A DNA stretch of 64,000 nt from Desulfobacula toluolica Tol2 (GCF_000307105.1 NC_018645.1:221001-285000); one strand, 5' to 3'. Shown: positions 25,016 through 34,246, numbered from the stretch's first letter. The notes: a model not told the origin generated them from the sequence alone. Made by a program: numbers and translations.

Positions 25016-26008
25016 TTAATGGCCGGGCAGCACTTCAATCGCCCGGAAAAATTTTGTTTTGTATTCTTTTGGAAGAAGCTTTGTATGTTTTTTGAATATT
25101 TTTCTAAAAAAGCTGGTGTCTTCATACCCAACAAAAAAGGCGATTTCACTAAACGTTTTAGACGTTTTTTCAAGTAGGTTCTTAGCAATTTCAACCCGTA
25201 ACCGCTGGAGATAAAGAAGAGGCGTATTCCCTGTTGCAGCATTAAATCTGCGTTCAAGAACTCTGCGGCTCAGTCCAAAATTTTTAGCGAGAACTCCAAT
25301 ATCAATTCTTTGATTGTAATTTTCTTCAAACCATATCTGTATTAATTTAATCTTAGAATCAGCATGATCTTTAGCAAACTGAAAAACAGTATAGGGTTTT
25401 TGAGAATTCCGGCCGATATCATGAAGCATTGCCTTTGAACTCTCAAGAGCAATGCTCTGACCGCAATATCTTTCAATCAGATAGATTGAAAGGTCAATGT
25501 AGGAATTACAACCCCCCGAACACAATAAATTTCCTTCATCGGTTATTATTTTTTCAGACTGCAAATTAATTTGCGGGTATCGCTTTCTGAAATCATTAGC
25601 AAATCCCCAGTGGGTCGTCGCGGTTTTTCCATTGAGCAATCCTGTTTCTGCAAGAATATATGCGCCTGCACAAATACCGGCGATAGTTGTCCCCTTTTTG
25701 TTTTGTTCTCTTAACCATTCAATTGCTTTTCCACTTGTTTCTATTGTTTTATAATCAGAAAATGAAGAGATCATAATTAAATCTGTTGATTCAATATCCT
25801 GGATGGAACCGTTTGGATATATTGCAGCCTGATGTCTGGTTTTAACTGGTTTCCCATCTTGGGTCACAATATTGATATCAAAATATGATACTTCATCATG
25901 ACCGACTATAAAATTCCATGTCACTCCGGTCTGACCAAAAGTATCCATTGTACCCATCACTGAAGACGCTAAAACATTATCCAAAGCAAGTATGGTAATT
26001 TTTATCAT
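25016..26008 (-). CDS. GlxA-family transcriptional regulator (DJ-1/PfpI domain plus AraC HTH)
   Basis: 330 residues. The N-terminal DJ-1/PfpI-like domain carries the nucleophile-elbow ICAGAYILAETGLL (about 115-128) and the TTHWGF segment. The C-terminal AraC domain has two helix-turn-helix units (IGVLAKNFGLSRRVLERRFNAATG; FSEIAFFVGYEDTSFFRKIFKKH). Such regulators respond to small amidated or nitrogenous metabolites. It is divergent from the transglutaminase and nitrilase genes, with a 162-base promoter region between them, so it may control them. That link is inference. Confidence 0.9.
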   Translation of the reverse strand: MIKITILALDNVLASSVMGTMDTFGQTGVTWNFIVGHDEVSYFDINIVTQDGKPVKTRHQAAIYPNGSIQDIESTDLIMISSFSDYKTIETSGKAIEWLREQNKKGTTIAGICAGAYILAETGLLNGKTATTHWGFANDFRKRYPQINLQSEKIITDEGNLLCSGGCNSYIDLSIYLIERYCGQSIALESSKAMLHDIGRNSQKPYTVFQFAKDHADSKIKLIQIWFEENYNQRIDIGVLAKNFGLSRRVLERRFNAATGNTPLLYLQRLRVEIAKNLLEKTSKTFSEIAFFVGYEDTSFFRKIFKKHTKLLPKEYKTKFFRAIEVLPGH

Positions 26009-26170
26009 TGCCTAACTCCATATTGACGCAATCAACTCTTATTTGGTCGTTTTTGGCGCTTTCTCTTTTGTTTGTCAAGAGATAAATATATTTTGTGATC
26101 TGAGTATAAATTCTCCAACCCATCTATCTATGGAATTTTATACATTAGGAATCATTTAATAGGAGAAAAA

Positions 26171-26836
26171 ATGAAAACAACCTTAAAAGAAACTTATTAT
26201 TGTGATTACGCCCATCCGGAAATTCAAAAACTGGCAAAAAAGCTGGCTGAAAAGACGAATGATCCGGTTGAGATTGCAAAAAAAACCTTTTATCATGTTC
26301 GGGACAATATTGTGACCGGATATGATCTCTACAAAGTTAAAGCATCGGACATATTAAAGAAGGGATACGGTATTTGCTGGGGCAAATCAACTCTTCTTAT
26401 TGCATTGCTCCGGTGTAATCATATTCAGGCACAGTTCGTCACGATACAGGTTCACAGAAAATTTATTAAACCCCTGGTTGGAAATTTATATCATCTGGCA
26501 AATTCGCCTTATAACCATTGTATGGTTAATGCCTTTTTGAATAAACGGTGGACCATTCTGGACTCGGTTCTTGATAAAAAAACATATGAAATCTTTTTCG
26601 CTCCAGAGAACATTCCATGGGGAATAGACTGGAATGGAAAAGATGATTGCAGGTTATATACAGACAGCGTGGTTGGCGAGCCTGATATTCATGCAGATAT
26701 TGATAGCGTAATCAGACAAAAGGCTGGAAATACCGAGTTTCCAGCATTCATAGCCATAGGAGTATATAGATTTTTAAATAAACGAATATGGAAAAAGACA
26801 TTTTTTTCTACCTTACCCCCCAAATGGGGGATGTAA
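26171..26836 (+). CDS. Transglutaminase-like domain protein
   Basis: 221 residues with the papain-like transglutaminase triad: C69 (GYGICWGKS), H116 (PYNHCMVNAF) and D131 (WTILDSV). There is no signal peptide, so it is probably cytoplasmic. Bacterial proteins of this size may act as peptidases or amidases; the substrate is unknown. An AGGAG site precedes the ATG. The nitrilase gene follows by 80 bases. The pair divergent from a GlxA-type regulator suggests a small nitrogen-compound processing cluster. Confidence 0.8.
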   Translation: MKTTLKETYYCDYAHPEIQKLAKKLAEKTNDPVEIAKKTFYHVRDNIVTGYDLYKVKASDILKKGYGICWGKSTLLIALLRCNHIQAQFVTIQVHRKFIKPLVGNLYHLANSPYNHCMVNAFLNKRWTILDSVLDKKTYEIFFAPENIPWGIDWNGKDDCRLYTDSVVGEPDIHADIDSVIRQKAGNTEFPAFIAIGVYRFLNKRIWKKTFFSTLPPKWGM

Positions 26837-26916
26837 AACCAAAATATCACTGGTAATGAAATAAACACTAAAAAAGAAAAAGCAGAAGCCGGGCGATAGA
26901 TAACAAGGAGAAATAT

Positions 26917-27909
26917 ATGGTTAACATCGGTATTGTTCAGATGAATGCAGCACCATTGAAGGTTAATGAAAACTTGATAAAGGCGGATGCGCTTATCTCT
27001 CAAGCGGTTAAGGACGGTGCGGAGCTTGTAGTATTGCCTGAAATGTTTAATGTAGGATTGTTTGTTCAAGAGCAATTGATGAAACTGGGAGAACCTCTTG
27101 ATGGTCTTACCACATATTGGTTAAAAGATCAGGCTGCAAAAAACAAAGTATTTATAATCACAAGTATTTATGAGCAGTATGAAGGGGACTTTTATAATAC
27201 CATGGTAATGGTTGGATATGATGGAAGTCTTCAAATATATCGCAAACGAAATCCGACCGTTCAAGAGCGGCTCGTATGGAAACGATGCGATGAACCAGGC
27301 CCTGGAATTTTCGATACTCCATTTGGGCGAATTGGCGGTGCCATCTGTTTTGATTCTTTTTTTAAGGAAACATATGAAGGCTTTAAACAAAGCGGTGTGG
27401 AATTTGTTATTATTGTTGCTTTGTGGGGGACTTTTCTTCCGGATATTAAATATCCGGATACGTTTTATTTTAACAAATTATTAAAATATCAATCTTATTT
27501 AGCCTCGGAAGTTGTACCGCAGAAGTATGCCAAAACATTAGAAGTACCTGTTGTATATGTAAATCAAAGCGGTACAATTAACATCCCCATGACTCATCCG
27601 AGATTTTACCCCATGCTTGACTGGAAAAAATCAACGTACGATTTTGTTGGTAATTCTAATATATATGAACCTTCAGGCAAAAAATTAGTTCAGGGGCTGG
27701 ATTTGAAAGCTGAATTTTGCACTGTTGTACCTGTAGGAATAAATCAATCAAAAAAAAGACCTGAAGTTTCACGCGTCAATATCCCATCTGGATATATGAA
27801 AAAAAAGTATTATTTTGTCGAACCACCGTTTATGTTTAAATTATATCAGAAATTATGCTTTAGCGGTTTTAAACCTAAATATGAAGAAATGTGCGGTCGT
27901 CATGCATAA
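26917..27909 (+). CDS. Carbon-nitrogen hydrolase (nitrilase superfamily)
   Basis: 330 residues. The catalytic triad of the superfamily is visible: E42 (VVLPEMFNVG), K110 (IYRKRNP) and C144 (GGAICFDSFF). A second Glu often found near the Lys may be E117 (TVQERL). These enzymes hydrolyse amides, nitriles or carbamyl groups; which one cannot be told. AAGGAG precedes the ATG. It probably forms an operon with the transglutaminase-like gene. Confidence 0.87.
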   Translation: MVNIGIVQMNAAPLKVNENLIKADALISQAVKDGAELVVLPEMFNVGLFVQEQLMKLGEPLDGLTTYWLKDQAAKNKVFIITSIYEQYEGDFYNTMVMVGYDGSLQIYRKRNPTVQERLVWKRCDEPGPGIFDTPFGRIGGAICFDSFFKETYEGFKQSGVEFVIIVALWGTFLPDIKYPDTFYFNKLLKYQSYLASEVVPQKYAKTLEVPVVYVNQSGTINIPMTHPRFYPMLDWKKSTYDFVGNSNIYEPSGKKLVQGLDLKAEFCTVVPVGINQSKKRPEVSRVNIPSGYMKKKYYFVEPPFMFKLYQKLCFSGFKPKYEEMCGRHA

Positions 27910-28441
27910 GCTTAATCATTCAAATTTCGCACCCTTGAGTAGTGAGTTTTAGTCATCTTGAACCCTTAGTTTGCACAATGAAATCTTTTGTTGGTTTAAC
28001 AAAGAAACTTGCTTATGATGACAAATAACTTGAGATTTAAACGCTGCAAATTCCGCTGTGTTTAATTTTTACTGGTTATTTGCAGCTTTATTTTGGCATC
28101 CTTCAAAAGTACTTTACATTTTCTTAGAGAATTACCCATTTGCAGGGCCTTTTTTCCAAAAGACTGTAAATTACTTTGAGGGTCATATGAAGGACGCCAT
28201 GTTGGGCGTATGATAATGAGTAAGCCAGATTCTGGTCAGTTCCTTGTAGATTTGTTTGGCGGTAAAATTGGGATAAGAAGTAAAAAATATGATAACATGA
28301 CGCTGGAGGAGACCGGGAAAATTGCAACTTTTTGAAGTGAAGCAATGCTCATAATTAATAGTGATTTTGAAGCTTTTCACCATCCTTACTCGGCTCCTCA
28401 GCTTTCCGTTATGATTTTAACTGAACATTGGAGAAACACTT
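27910..28441. other. Spacer without a clear gene
   Basis: About 530 bases. On the minus strand at 28383-28183 there is an open frame of 66 codons (it includes NFTAKQIYKELTRIW). It could be the stub of a transposase or another lost gene, but I cannot name a family. Nothing else is evident. Confidence 0.3.
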
Positions 28442-28876
28442 ATGACAAAAGAAGTAATAAGGAAATATGGTGAGCGTGTAGGGTATTCTGAAAATGAGTT
28501 AAAAATATTTCATGATGGTGGGCACAGAATTAGACAAGTTGAGCGGTTATCTGAAGCATCCTCATTATATACAATAGAAGCTGAAGTTGTTAAGGCTTGC
28601 AATTGCAATTCTGAGCATTCAATAGGGCAAAAGTTTATTATAGATGTTGATGGTAACTTTATCACAAAACTTTGTCCCAAAAGAATGTGCGTATATCTGA
28701 CTTCACAATTAGTAGTACCCGTAGCGTTGATAAATGAAAGACTAAGTGAGGGATTATCTCCAAATGATTTTCATTTTATGCGTTATATTCGTTGCCCTGA
28801 CACGGGAGTTGAGTGTTTGGGATATGGTGAAGTAACATTAAAAGTACAGGTAGTTAAGAGAGCTAAGCAAAAGTAA
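28442..28876 (+). CDS. TIGR04076-like small cysteine protein
   Basis: 144 residues. From about residue 40 the text fits the TIGR04076 pattern: a strand ending VVKACNCN, a GQKFIIDVDG segment, KLCPKRMCVYL, and a final IRCPDTG followed by two beta strands. The function of the family is not known; the conserved cysteines suggest metal or cluster binding. The N-terminal 40 residues are outside the family core. It is monocistronic, with no informative neighbours. Confidence 0.5.
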   Translation: MTKEVIRKYGERVGYSENELKIFHDGGHRIRQVERLSEASSLYTIEAEVVKACNCNSEHSIGQKFIIDVDGNFITKLCPKRMCVYLTSQLVVPVALINERLSEGLSPNDFHFMRYIRCPDTGVECLGYGEVTLKVQVVKRAKQK

Positions 28877-29084
28877 ATATCTCAGTAATAATCATAACAA
28901 ATTGATCAACCTGAATACATTCGCTGTGCTCATATATCATTTTATCATAGCCTTGTTTTATATGTACTTTGTTTGGATAGTAACTGAATGAACCACAAGG
29001 ATCTGTTTTTTTTATTAATGCAATCTGGTTCCTTTTTGTGTATATTCGAGTCTTTATTAAATATTTTATATATAGGGAATTAAA

Positions 29085-29698
29085 ATAAAAGTTGATTTAG
29101 ATAAGGTCAGTTATATTCTTGGACAAAGTATAGGTGGTGATTTTAGAAGACAGGGCTTTGAAATTGATCCTAAAATTTTTGCGGATTCATTTGCTGAAGC
29201 TTTTAACGGGAAAGAATCCCAAATGCCTGTTGGTGAAATGCAGCACACTATGCAAAATTTTCAAAGAGCAATGGAGGATAAAAAACAGGCAGAACAGATG
29301 GAATCAGGGAAAAAAATATTGAAGCAGGAGAGAAATTTTTTGAATAAAATAGTAATAAAGAGGGGGTAAAAACTACTGAAAGCGGACTTCAGTATAAAGT
29401 ACTCACTGAAGGAATCGGAAAAAAGCCTGCTGCTACAGATACCGTTGAAACGCATTATGAAGGTAAGACGCTTGATGGTACAATTTTTGACAGCTCATAC
29501 AAACGTGGACAAACAACAAGTTTCCCACTGAATGGTGTAATCAAAGGCTGGACAGAAGCACTTCAGCTTATGGCTGAGGGTTCAAAATATGAACTGTATA
29601 TTCCGTCTGAGCTTGCATATGGTCCTGCCGGCAGTGGGGGAATGATTGAACCGTATTCTACATTGATCTTCACTGTTGAACTTATCGCAGTAAAGTAG
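29085..29698 (+). pseudogene. FKBP-type peptidyl-prolyl isomerase (Mip/FkpA type), broken
   Basis: The N-terminal dimerisation domain is readable (KVSYILGQSIGGDFRRQGFEID ... MQHTMQNFQRAMEDKKQAEQ). The frame shifts in an A-run near 29310; the new frame then meets a TAA (FFE-stop) near 29344. It continues as a full FKBP domain (TTESGLQYKVL ... GTIFDSSYKRG ... VIKGWTEALQLM ... YIPSELAYG ... TLIFTVELI). No signal peptide or start codon is found upstream of 29085. Two lesions plus the missing 5' end make function unlikely. Confidence 0.85.
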
Positions 29699-29718
29699 CG
29701 AAACATCGAAAACAAACC

Positions 29719-29756
29719 TTGGCAGCCCCATTTTGATACCAAAATGGGGCTGCCAA
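29719..29756. repeat. Perfect 17-bp hairpin
   Basis: TTGGCAGCCCCATTTTG (29719-29735) and its exact complement at 29740-29756 enclose a four-base loop (ATAC). It starts 20 bases after the FKBP stop. There is no T-run, so it is not a standard intrinsic terminator, though it may still end transcription. Confidence 0.75.
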
Positions 29757-30073
29757 ATAGCAATGGGGTCCCCATAAAAGGGCAGAGTCAGGTAAAAACC
29801 CCCTCTCCCTAACGAAAAAGAATGTTTCCGCTTACTCTCGGTTTATAAAATTATAATTTTACCGTTTTTTCCTTATCCGAACCAGTTACTTCATTTTAGG
29901 TGGTTAGGATCTACTATTAGATTCTCGGAAGGAGATTGAATTTGGAATTTGGGGTCGGACCAAGCAGATGTACATAAATTCAATATGTTAAATCAAAAAA
30001 GGGGTAATTTAAGCCCTTAAAAGCATCTTTTTGATCCCAAAAACAGCACTTTAAGAATTGAATATGGATTTAA

Positions 30074-30125
30074 ACAATCAAACTCAACCGGGCAAGCCGG
30101 TTATTTGGGAACGAACCGCGCGGTC
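30074..30125 (+). repeat. Hairpin element, attC-like copy E
   Basis: AACCGG (loop GCAAG) CCGGTT, then TATTTGGGAACGAACCGCGCGGT. The first half repeats copy D; the second half repeats copy F (GATTTAAGCGAACCGCGCGG). This copy therefore links the two forms into one family. Confidence 0.4.
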
Positions 30126-30318
30126 AGAACAAAAGTTATGTGCAATTAGAAGGTGTCTGAAGTAAAAAAACAAGACAAGCTCCGTTTAATAACGAACAGT
30201 GGCATAAATTTATTTCTATAGCAACACCTAAAATCTTAAAAAAATGACTTTTAAGCGCACCAATCCATAAAAAAAAGATATTTATAAAAAAACGAGTAAT
30301 ATCTGGATCGTATTCCGG

Positions 30319-31293
30319 CTATGTGCGAAGCTCTTGAAAGCTAAAGATAACACCTCCTTTTTTTATAAGCTCATTCATAAAAATAACGCCTGGTAGTTTT
30401 TCCATTGCCTGTCGTACTTTTTGCATTGAAGGATGGATGTAAATTTCGGTACTTCTCGTTGTTGAATGTCCCATTAAGCTTTTAATCACAAGCATATCCA
30501 CTTCTTTATCATTTAGATGGGAGGCAAACGAATGCCGCAGGGTGTGGCAGGACACATTGAACCGGGTTTGCAAGCCGGATTTTAAAACGATTTTTTTGAA
30601 ATTGTCTTCCATAGTGCGAATGGCCAGACGATTTCCTTTTTTTGAGATAAACAGTGCGTTTCGATGCTCATTTTTATAGAAGAATGTTCGCACGGCAAGA
30701 TATTCCGACAGGATCTGGAACAGTTCATCGCTCAAGTGAAGCGTACGGATTCTTTTGCCTTTTCCTGTCACAGTGATGTCTTTGGTTTTTAAATCGATAC
30801 CGGAGAGGTCCAGGCCGAAGACTTCTCCGATCCTGAGGCCGCATAAATACATCAGGGCATATATGGCATAATCCCGGACACCAAGACAGGTGCTTCGGTC
30901 AATGGTATCTAAAAGCTGTTTAATCTGTTGGGCGGTCAAGGCATCCGGCCGGTTCCGATATCCCTGCCGAACTTTTAAAATACTATGAAACGGCAGATTG
31001 TCAGCATCATCAACCTCCTGTAATCTCAAATAATTAGAATAGCTCCGCAGGGTAAACAGCTTTCGATTGAGTGATCCACCGCAATTTTTACGCTGGGTTT
31101 TCAAATGATACTGGAAGTCCATTACCGCAGGGCCGGTGATTGTTTTATGCTGGTTTTCATCCATGAAATTTTCAAACAACTTAAGGTCGCAAAGATTACT
31201 TTTAATGGTCTGGTCACTGATGTCATACACGGTTGATCGATAATCCATAAACGATTCAATATGGTTAAAAAAATCTGTTATGCTCACTCCCAT
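30319..31293 (-). CDS. RitC-like tyrosine recombinase
   Basis: 324 residues and apparently intact. The N-terminal SAM-like domain (about 1-100) is followed by the catalytic domain with Arg in LCGLRIGEV, Lys in VTGKGKRIR, HTLRHSFASHL (H, R), the GHS motif (LMGHSTTRST) and the Tyr nucleophile in EIYIHPS. It overlaps the RitB-like gene by 10 bases. In RIT elements the three recombinases act together in a poorly understood transposition. Confidence 0.9.
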   Translation of the reverse strand: MGVSITDFFNHIESFMDYRSTVYDISDQTIKSNLCDLKLFENFMDENQHKTITGPAVMDFQYHLKTQRKNCGGSLNRKLFTLRSYSNYLRLQEVDDADNLPFHSILKVRQGYRNRPDALTAQQIKQLLDTIDRSTCLGVRDYAIYALMYLCGLRIGEVFGLDLSGIDLKTKDITVTGKGKRIRTLHLSDELFQILSEYLAVRTFFYKNEHRNALFISKKGNRLAIRTMEDNFKKIVLKSGLQTRFNVSCHTLRHSFASHLNDKEVDMLVIKSLMGHSTTRSTEIYIHPSMQKVRQAMEKLPGVIFMNELIKKGGVIFSFQELRT

Positions 31294-32188
31294 GACAGCC
31301 TCCCATTAATAACCAGCTGATTTAGTGCTTCTTGTTTAAAACTGTCATCCACCTTGATGTAAATTGCGGTTTCAGCCGTATTGGAATGTCCCATCATCGC
31401 CTGGATGGCATGGAGCGGCACCCTGGCGTGGTACATTTCAGTAGCAAAGGAGTGTCTGAGCACATGAGGCGTGAGCCTTCCGGTGATACCGGCCTCTTTG
31501 CAATATTGCCGCAATTTTCTTTGAACCCGATCTGTTGATATGGCCTTGCCGCTTTTAACCGGTAACATGGGATTTTTTTTAAACTTCAATGTCTTGGGAT
31601 GGGCCAGGTATGCCACGAGATTATCGTACAATTTATCCACCACAAATAAGGCTCGCTGTTTTTTGTTTTTTCCTTTTACCCGCAAAAGGCCGATTCTGGG
31701 ACCAATCCCTGGTTCAAAAGATCCAATGACAAGGCGGGTAAGTTCACTGACCCTTAAGCCAAGCGCCCACAGCAGAGACAGGATGATATAATTGCGGTTT
31801 CCCATCCATGTGGAGCGGTCAACACTGTTTAAAAATTTAAATACAATGGTTTTTGACACCGGCATCACCGTACTGGGCCCGTTTTTTTTAATACGGGTAA
31901 TGCTGCTGCCGGACTTTTTGTCACGATATCCAATTTAACAAGCATGGCATAAAAAATTTTTAAAGCATAGCGATGATGTTCCAAACGGCTGTAACTAAAG
32001 CCCTTTTGCCTTAATTGAGCTATCCACAGACAAATGTGTGTGCCCCGGGCCTGAACAATTGAGATGTCCTGTGCCTTTAAATGCCGGGCGAACATGCCCA
32101 TACAGGAAGCATAATTTTCAACAGTTTGATCTGCATATCCACAGACATCAGACAGCTGTGTTTTGTATTCATCCAGCAGAGCAATCAT
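31284..32188 (-). pseudogene. RitB-like tyrosine recombinase, split at an A8 run
   Basis: Codons from 32188 give a core-binding domain (MIALLDEYKTQLSDVCGYAD ...) that ends at a TGA (31867-31865). The catalytic part is encoded one frame back from 31868 (ATG overlapping the TGA) with LGLRVSEL, KGKNKKQRAL, HVLRHSFATEM, GHSNT and IYIKV. The frames meet at eight A's (ATTAAAAAAAACGGG on the minus strand). A -1 shift there would join them into about 300 residues, the normal length. It could be a mutation, programmed frameshifting, or two coupled half-genes. Confidence 0.7.
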
Positions 32189-32850
32189 GGGGTCACCTCC
32201 ATATACGGATGGATCTGCATGTAAGTCGCATATTGATCGGGATTCAAGTGGGTATATTTTCGGGTACTGCTACTTCGTACATGACCCAGGACATGCCTGG
32301 TTATTTCTGGGTCAGACACCTTATTCAAATGGGTCGCAGCCGTATGACGAAATAGATGGGCATGAAGGTGTTTATCAATATCATCACCGTTCAGGGAAAG
32401 CACAGAGGATAACCGAAGCCCAAGGAGACCCAACATCATAATCATCACAAGATTTCTGAAACCGATAGCGTCGGATGCTCTTCGATAGAAAAAGCTTAGA
32501 ATCCTGTTATATTCTTCGATTGTTAAAAAATGAGGGATTGTTTTTTCAATTTTTGGATAGGGAAAGTCTGAAGCCGTATTTGTCTTCACCCACCCGTTGA
32601 GTTTTAAGAAATGAAAGAACTGTCTCAAGCTCCAGATACGTGCTTTTTGGGTATGAATGGAAGGGTTGTGACACTGGGTAATGAATACTTTTAAATGCCT
32701 GTAAGAGATACCTTTTACTGAGTCAACAGACGTTTTTTTAATAAACCGATTGAATTCATTGAGCCTTACTCTTAAGGATTGAATGGACCTGGTTGCAAAA
32801 TTTGATACTTTACAATAATCGAGAAAATGTTCTATCTTGATTTCCAGCAT
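32185..32850 (-). pseudogene. RitA-like tyrosine recombinase with an in-frame internal deletion
   Basis: 221 residues where roughly 300-400 are expected. The core-binding domain and first catalytic Arg region (GLLGLRLSSVLSLNGDD) are joined directly to HLHAHLFRHTAATHL ... VLGHVRSSSTRKYTHL. The beta-sheet segment with the catalytic Lys and the linker to box II are absent. The Arg-His-Arg-His-Tyr residues can still be seen in part, but the loss should abolish activity. The start is the same as in the fragment at 14698. Confidence 0.8.
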
Positions 32851-32975
32851 AGAGGATCTCCTTTCTTTTTGGGAGAAAAGTTAAAAATTACTGTTTGGGA
32901 GGTTCTCTATGCTTCTACTACAATTTTAACACCTTACAAATTCCTTTTTTTGTTAACCGCAGGGTTTGGGGGTTA
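32523..32975. repeat. 453-bp duplicate of the RIT element end (right copy)
   Basis: Matches 14371-14823 without gaps, about 18.15 kb apart, in direct orientation. It contains the ritA N-terminal codons, its leader and the element end. Confidence 0.9.
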
Positions 32976-33032
32976 GGCGAAATCTTTAATAGAAAATTTT
33001 TGATAATCAACATCACAACAGGAGTCAATCAT

Positions 33033-33227
33033 CTGAGATTCATTAACCGTTTTTCTGTCTGCTTTTTCCTTCTCTTTTTTTCTCTTCAGCAGGCAATTGC
33101 ACTCGATGATAAAGAGCTAAAAGACCGCTTACAGAAAATGGCTGAAAGCCGTGGGATAAAGGATAAAAAGCAGATAGAAATGCTGTGGAAATATGTGCAA
33201 AGTATTGTCAATGGCCAAAATAGTTAA
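33033..33227 (+). CDS. Small exported protein
   Basis: Behind a hydrophobic segment (FSVCFFLLFFSLQQAIA, a signal peptide with possible cleavage before LDDKELK) follow about 40 charged, helical residues ending YVQSIVNGQNS. No ATG is present. AGGAG at 33020-33024 points to a CTG at 33033; GTC or TTG codons further upstream are alternatives. No family recognised. The position just outside the RIT end is by chance or marks the old chromosome. Confidence 0.45.
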   Translation: MRFINRFSVCFFLLFFSLQQAIALDDKELKDRLQKMAESRGIKDKKQIEMLWKYVQSIVNGQNS

Positions 33228-33307
33228 TCCTGTTTTATTCTCTGATTTTTTTTGAATTGGATCTAAAAGAATTTGAATCTCCGCAATGACCTGGCCTGGC
33301 TTATATT

Positions 33308-33335
33308 TTGACCTTGACTTTAACAGGAATACAAT
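33308..33335 (+). promoter_or_regulatory. Possible sigma70-type promoter of the usp-mrp operon
   Basis: TTGACC (33308-33313) and TACAAT (33330-33335) are 16 bases apart, 80 bases before the universal stress gene. Confidence 0.4.
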
Positions 33336-33415
33336 CTATTTTTTTCATATCTTTTCGCAAAGCGAATTATAAGTTATATTAAGAATAACACAGCGCCTCA
33401 GAGGAGATGATAGTT

Positions 33416-34246
33416 ATGATTAAACGAATTTTAGTCGGACTGGGCGGGACCCCGTTCACAGCAGTGGCTACCCGGTGCGCTACTGAACTGGGTGATATTC
33501 ATCAGGCGCAGTTGACAGGCGTAACCGTCGTGGATACCAGTAAGCTTGACAATGTGGGGTCGGTTCCTGCGGGAGCAGATGCTTATGCCCAGAGGATGCG
33601 GAAAAAAAAGCTCAAGGTTACCCGGGAGGGTACAGAACACGCCATTTCTCTGTTCAAGGAACATTGCAGTAAAAATCAGGTGATCTGCCGGAGGATACAG
33701 TATGAAGAAGGGGACACCTTCGAGGCTATGATCAGGGAAGCCCGGTTCAACGACCTGACCATTTTCGGGCTTCGCAGTATTTTTGAATATGGATTTGTCG
33801 CAGATCCGGACAAGGCCATTATTAAACTTCTGCGCCAGGGTGTCAGGCCCATTCTGGCTGTGGCTGAAAATTACCGGCCCATAAAGACCGTACTGATAGC
33901 CTTAAGCGGTTCCATGGAATCTGCAAAAAGCATTCGTGAGTTTCTTCACCTGAACCCTTGGCCCGGTGTTAAGCTGCTCATGGTTCACTTCAAAGGTCAA
34001 AAGGACTCAGATCCGTTTCTCCTGAACAAAGCATCGGATTTCTGCCAGTCCTATGGCTTTGACGTTAAAACCGATCTTGTTGAGGGAAACCCGCGTTCAG
34101 ACCTGTTGCACTATGCCATGGACCATAAGGTTGATCTGATCGTAATGGGTAACAGCTCCGGGAACATCATAAAACGGAGCCTGCTTGGGGATACAGTGCT
34201 TGAATTGATCCATTCCACGGAAATACCCTTATTCCTGTCTCAGTAA
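33416..34246 (+). CDS. Tandem universal stress protein
   Basis: 276 residues made of two UspA-like halves. The second half has the nucleotide-binding signature GNSSGNIIKRSLLGDTVLELI (G-x2-G ... G). The ATG at 33416 is preferred because GAGGAG at 33401-33406 is nine bases upstream; the ATG at 33407 would be too close. The stop lies one base before mrpA, so it probably is part of the antiporter operon. It may sense ATP or stress for the transporter, as Usp domains do in other carriers; this role is inferred. Confidence 0.85.
   Translation: MIKRILVGLGGTPFTAVATRCATELGDIHQAQLTGVTVVDTSKLDNVGSVPAGADAYAQRMRKKKLKVTREGTEHAISLFKEHCSKNQVICRRIQYEEGDTFEAMIREARFNDLTIFGLRSIFEYGFVADPDKAIIKLLRQGVRPILAVAENYRPIKTVLIALSGSMESAKSIREFLHLNPWPGVKLLMVHFKGQKDSDPFLLNKASDFCQSYGFDVKTDLVEGNPRSDLLHYAMDHKVDLIVMGNSSGNIIKRSLLGDTVLELIHSTEIPLFLSQ

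Larger units (their letters stand above)
29699..30318. other. Non-coding stretch before the RIT recombinases
   Basis: About 620 bases. It holds the perfect hairpin at 29719-29756, a second palindrome ATGGGGTCCCCAT just after it, and hairpin copy E (30074-30125). The distal end of the RIT element should lie here, but I could not locate it. Confidence 0.5.
30319..32975 (-). mobile_element. RIT element (recombinases in trio), damaged
   Basis: Three tyrosine recombinase genes lie in tandem on the minus strand with stop/start overlaps, the hallmark of RIT elements: a RitA-like gene (deleted), a RitB-like gene (split) and a RitC-like gene. The upstream end is set at 32975, because the identity to the copy at 14371-14823 stops there after GGGGGTTA. 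The other end, beyond RitC, is not resolved. Confidence 0.75.

Noticed and set aside
31284-32188. Treating the split RitB as two independent genes
   Set aside because: Each half alone lacks either the core-binding or the catalytic domain; together they give a normal recombinase, so one interrupted gene is the better description.
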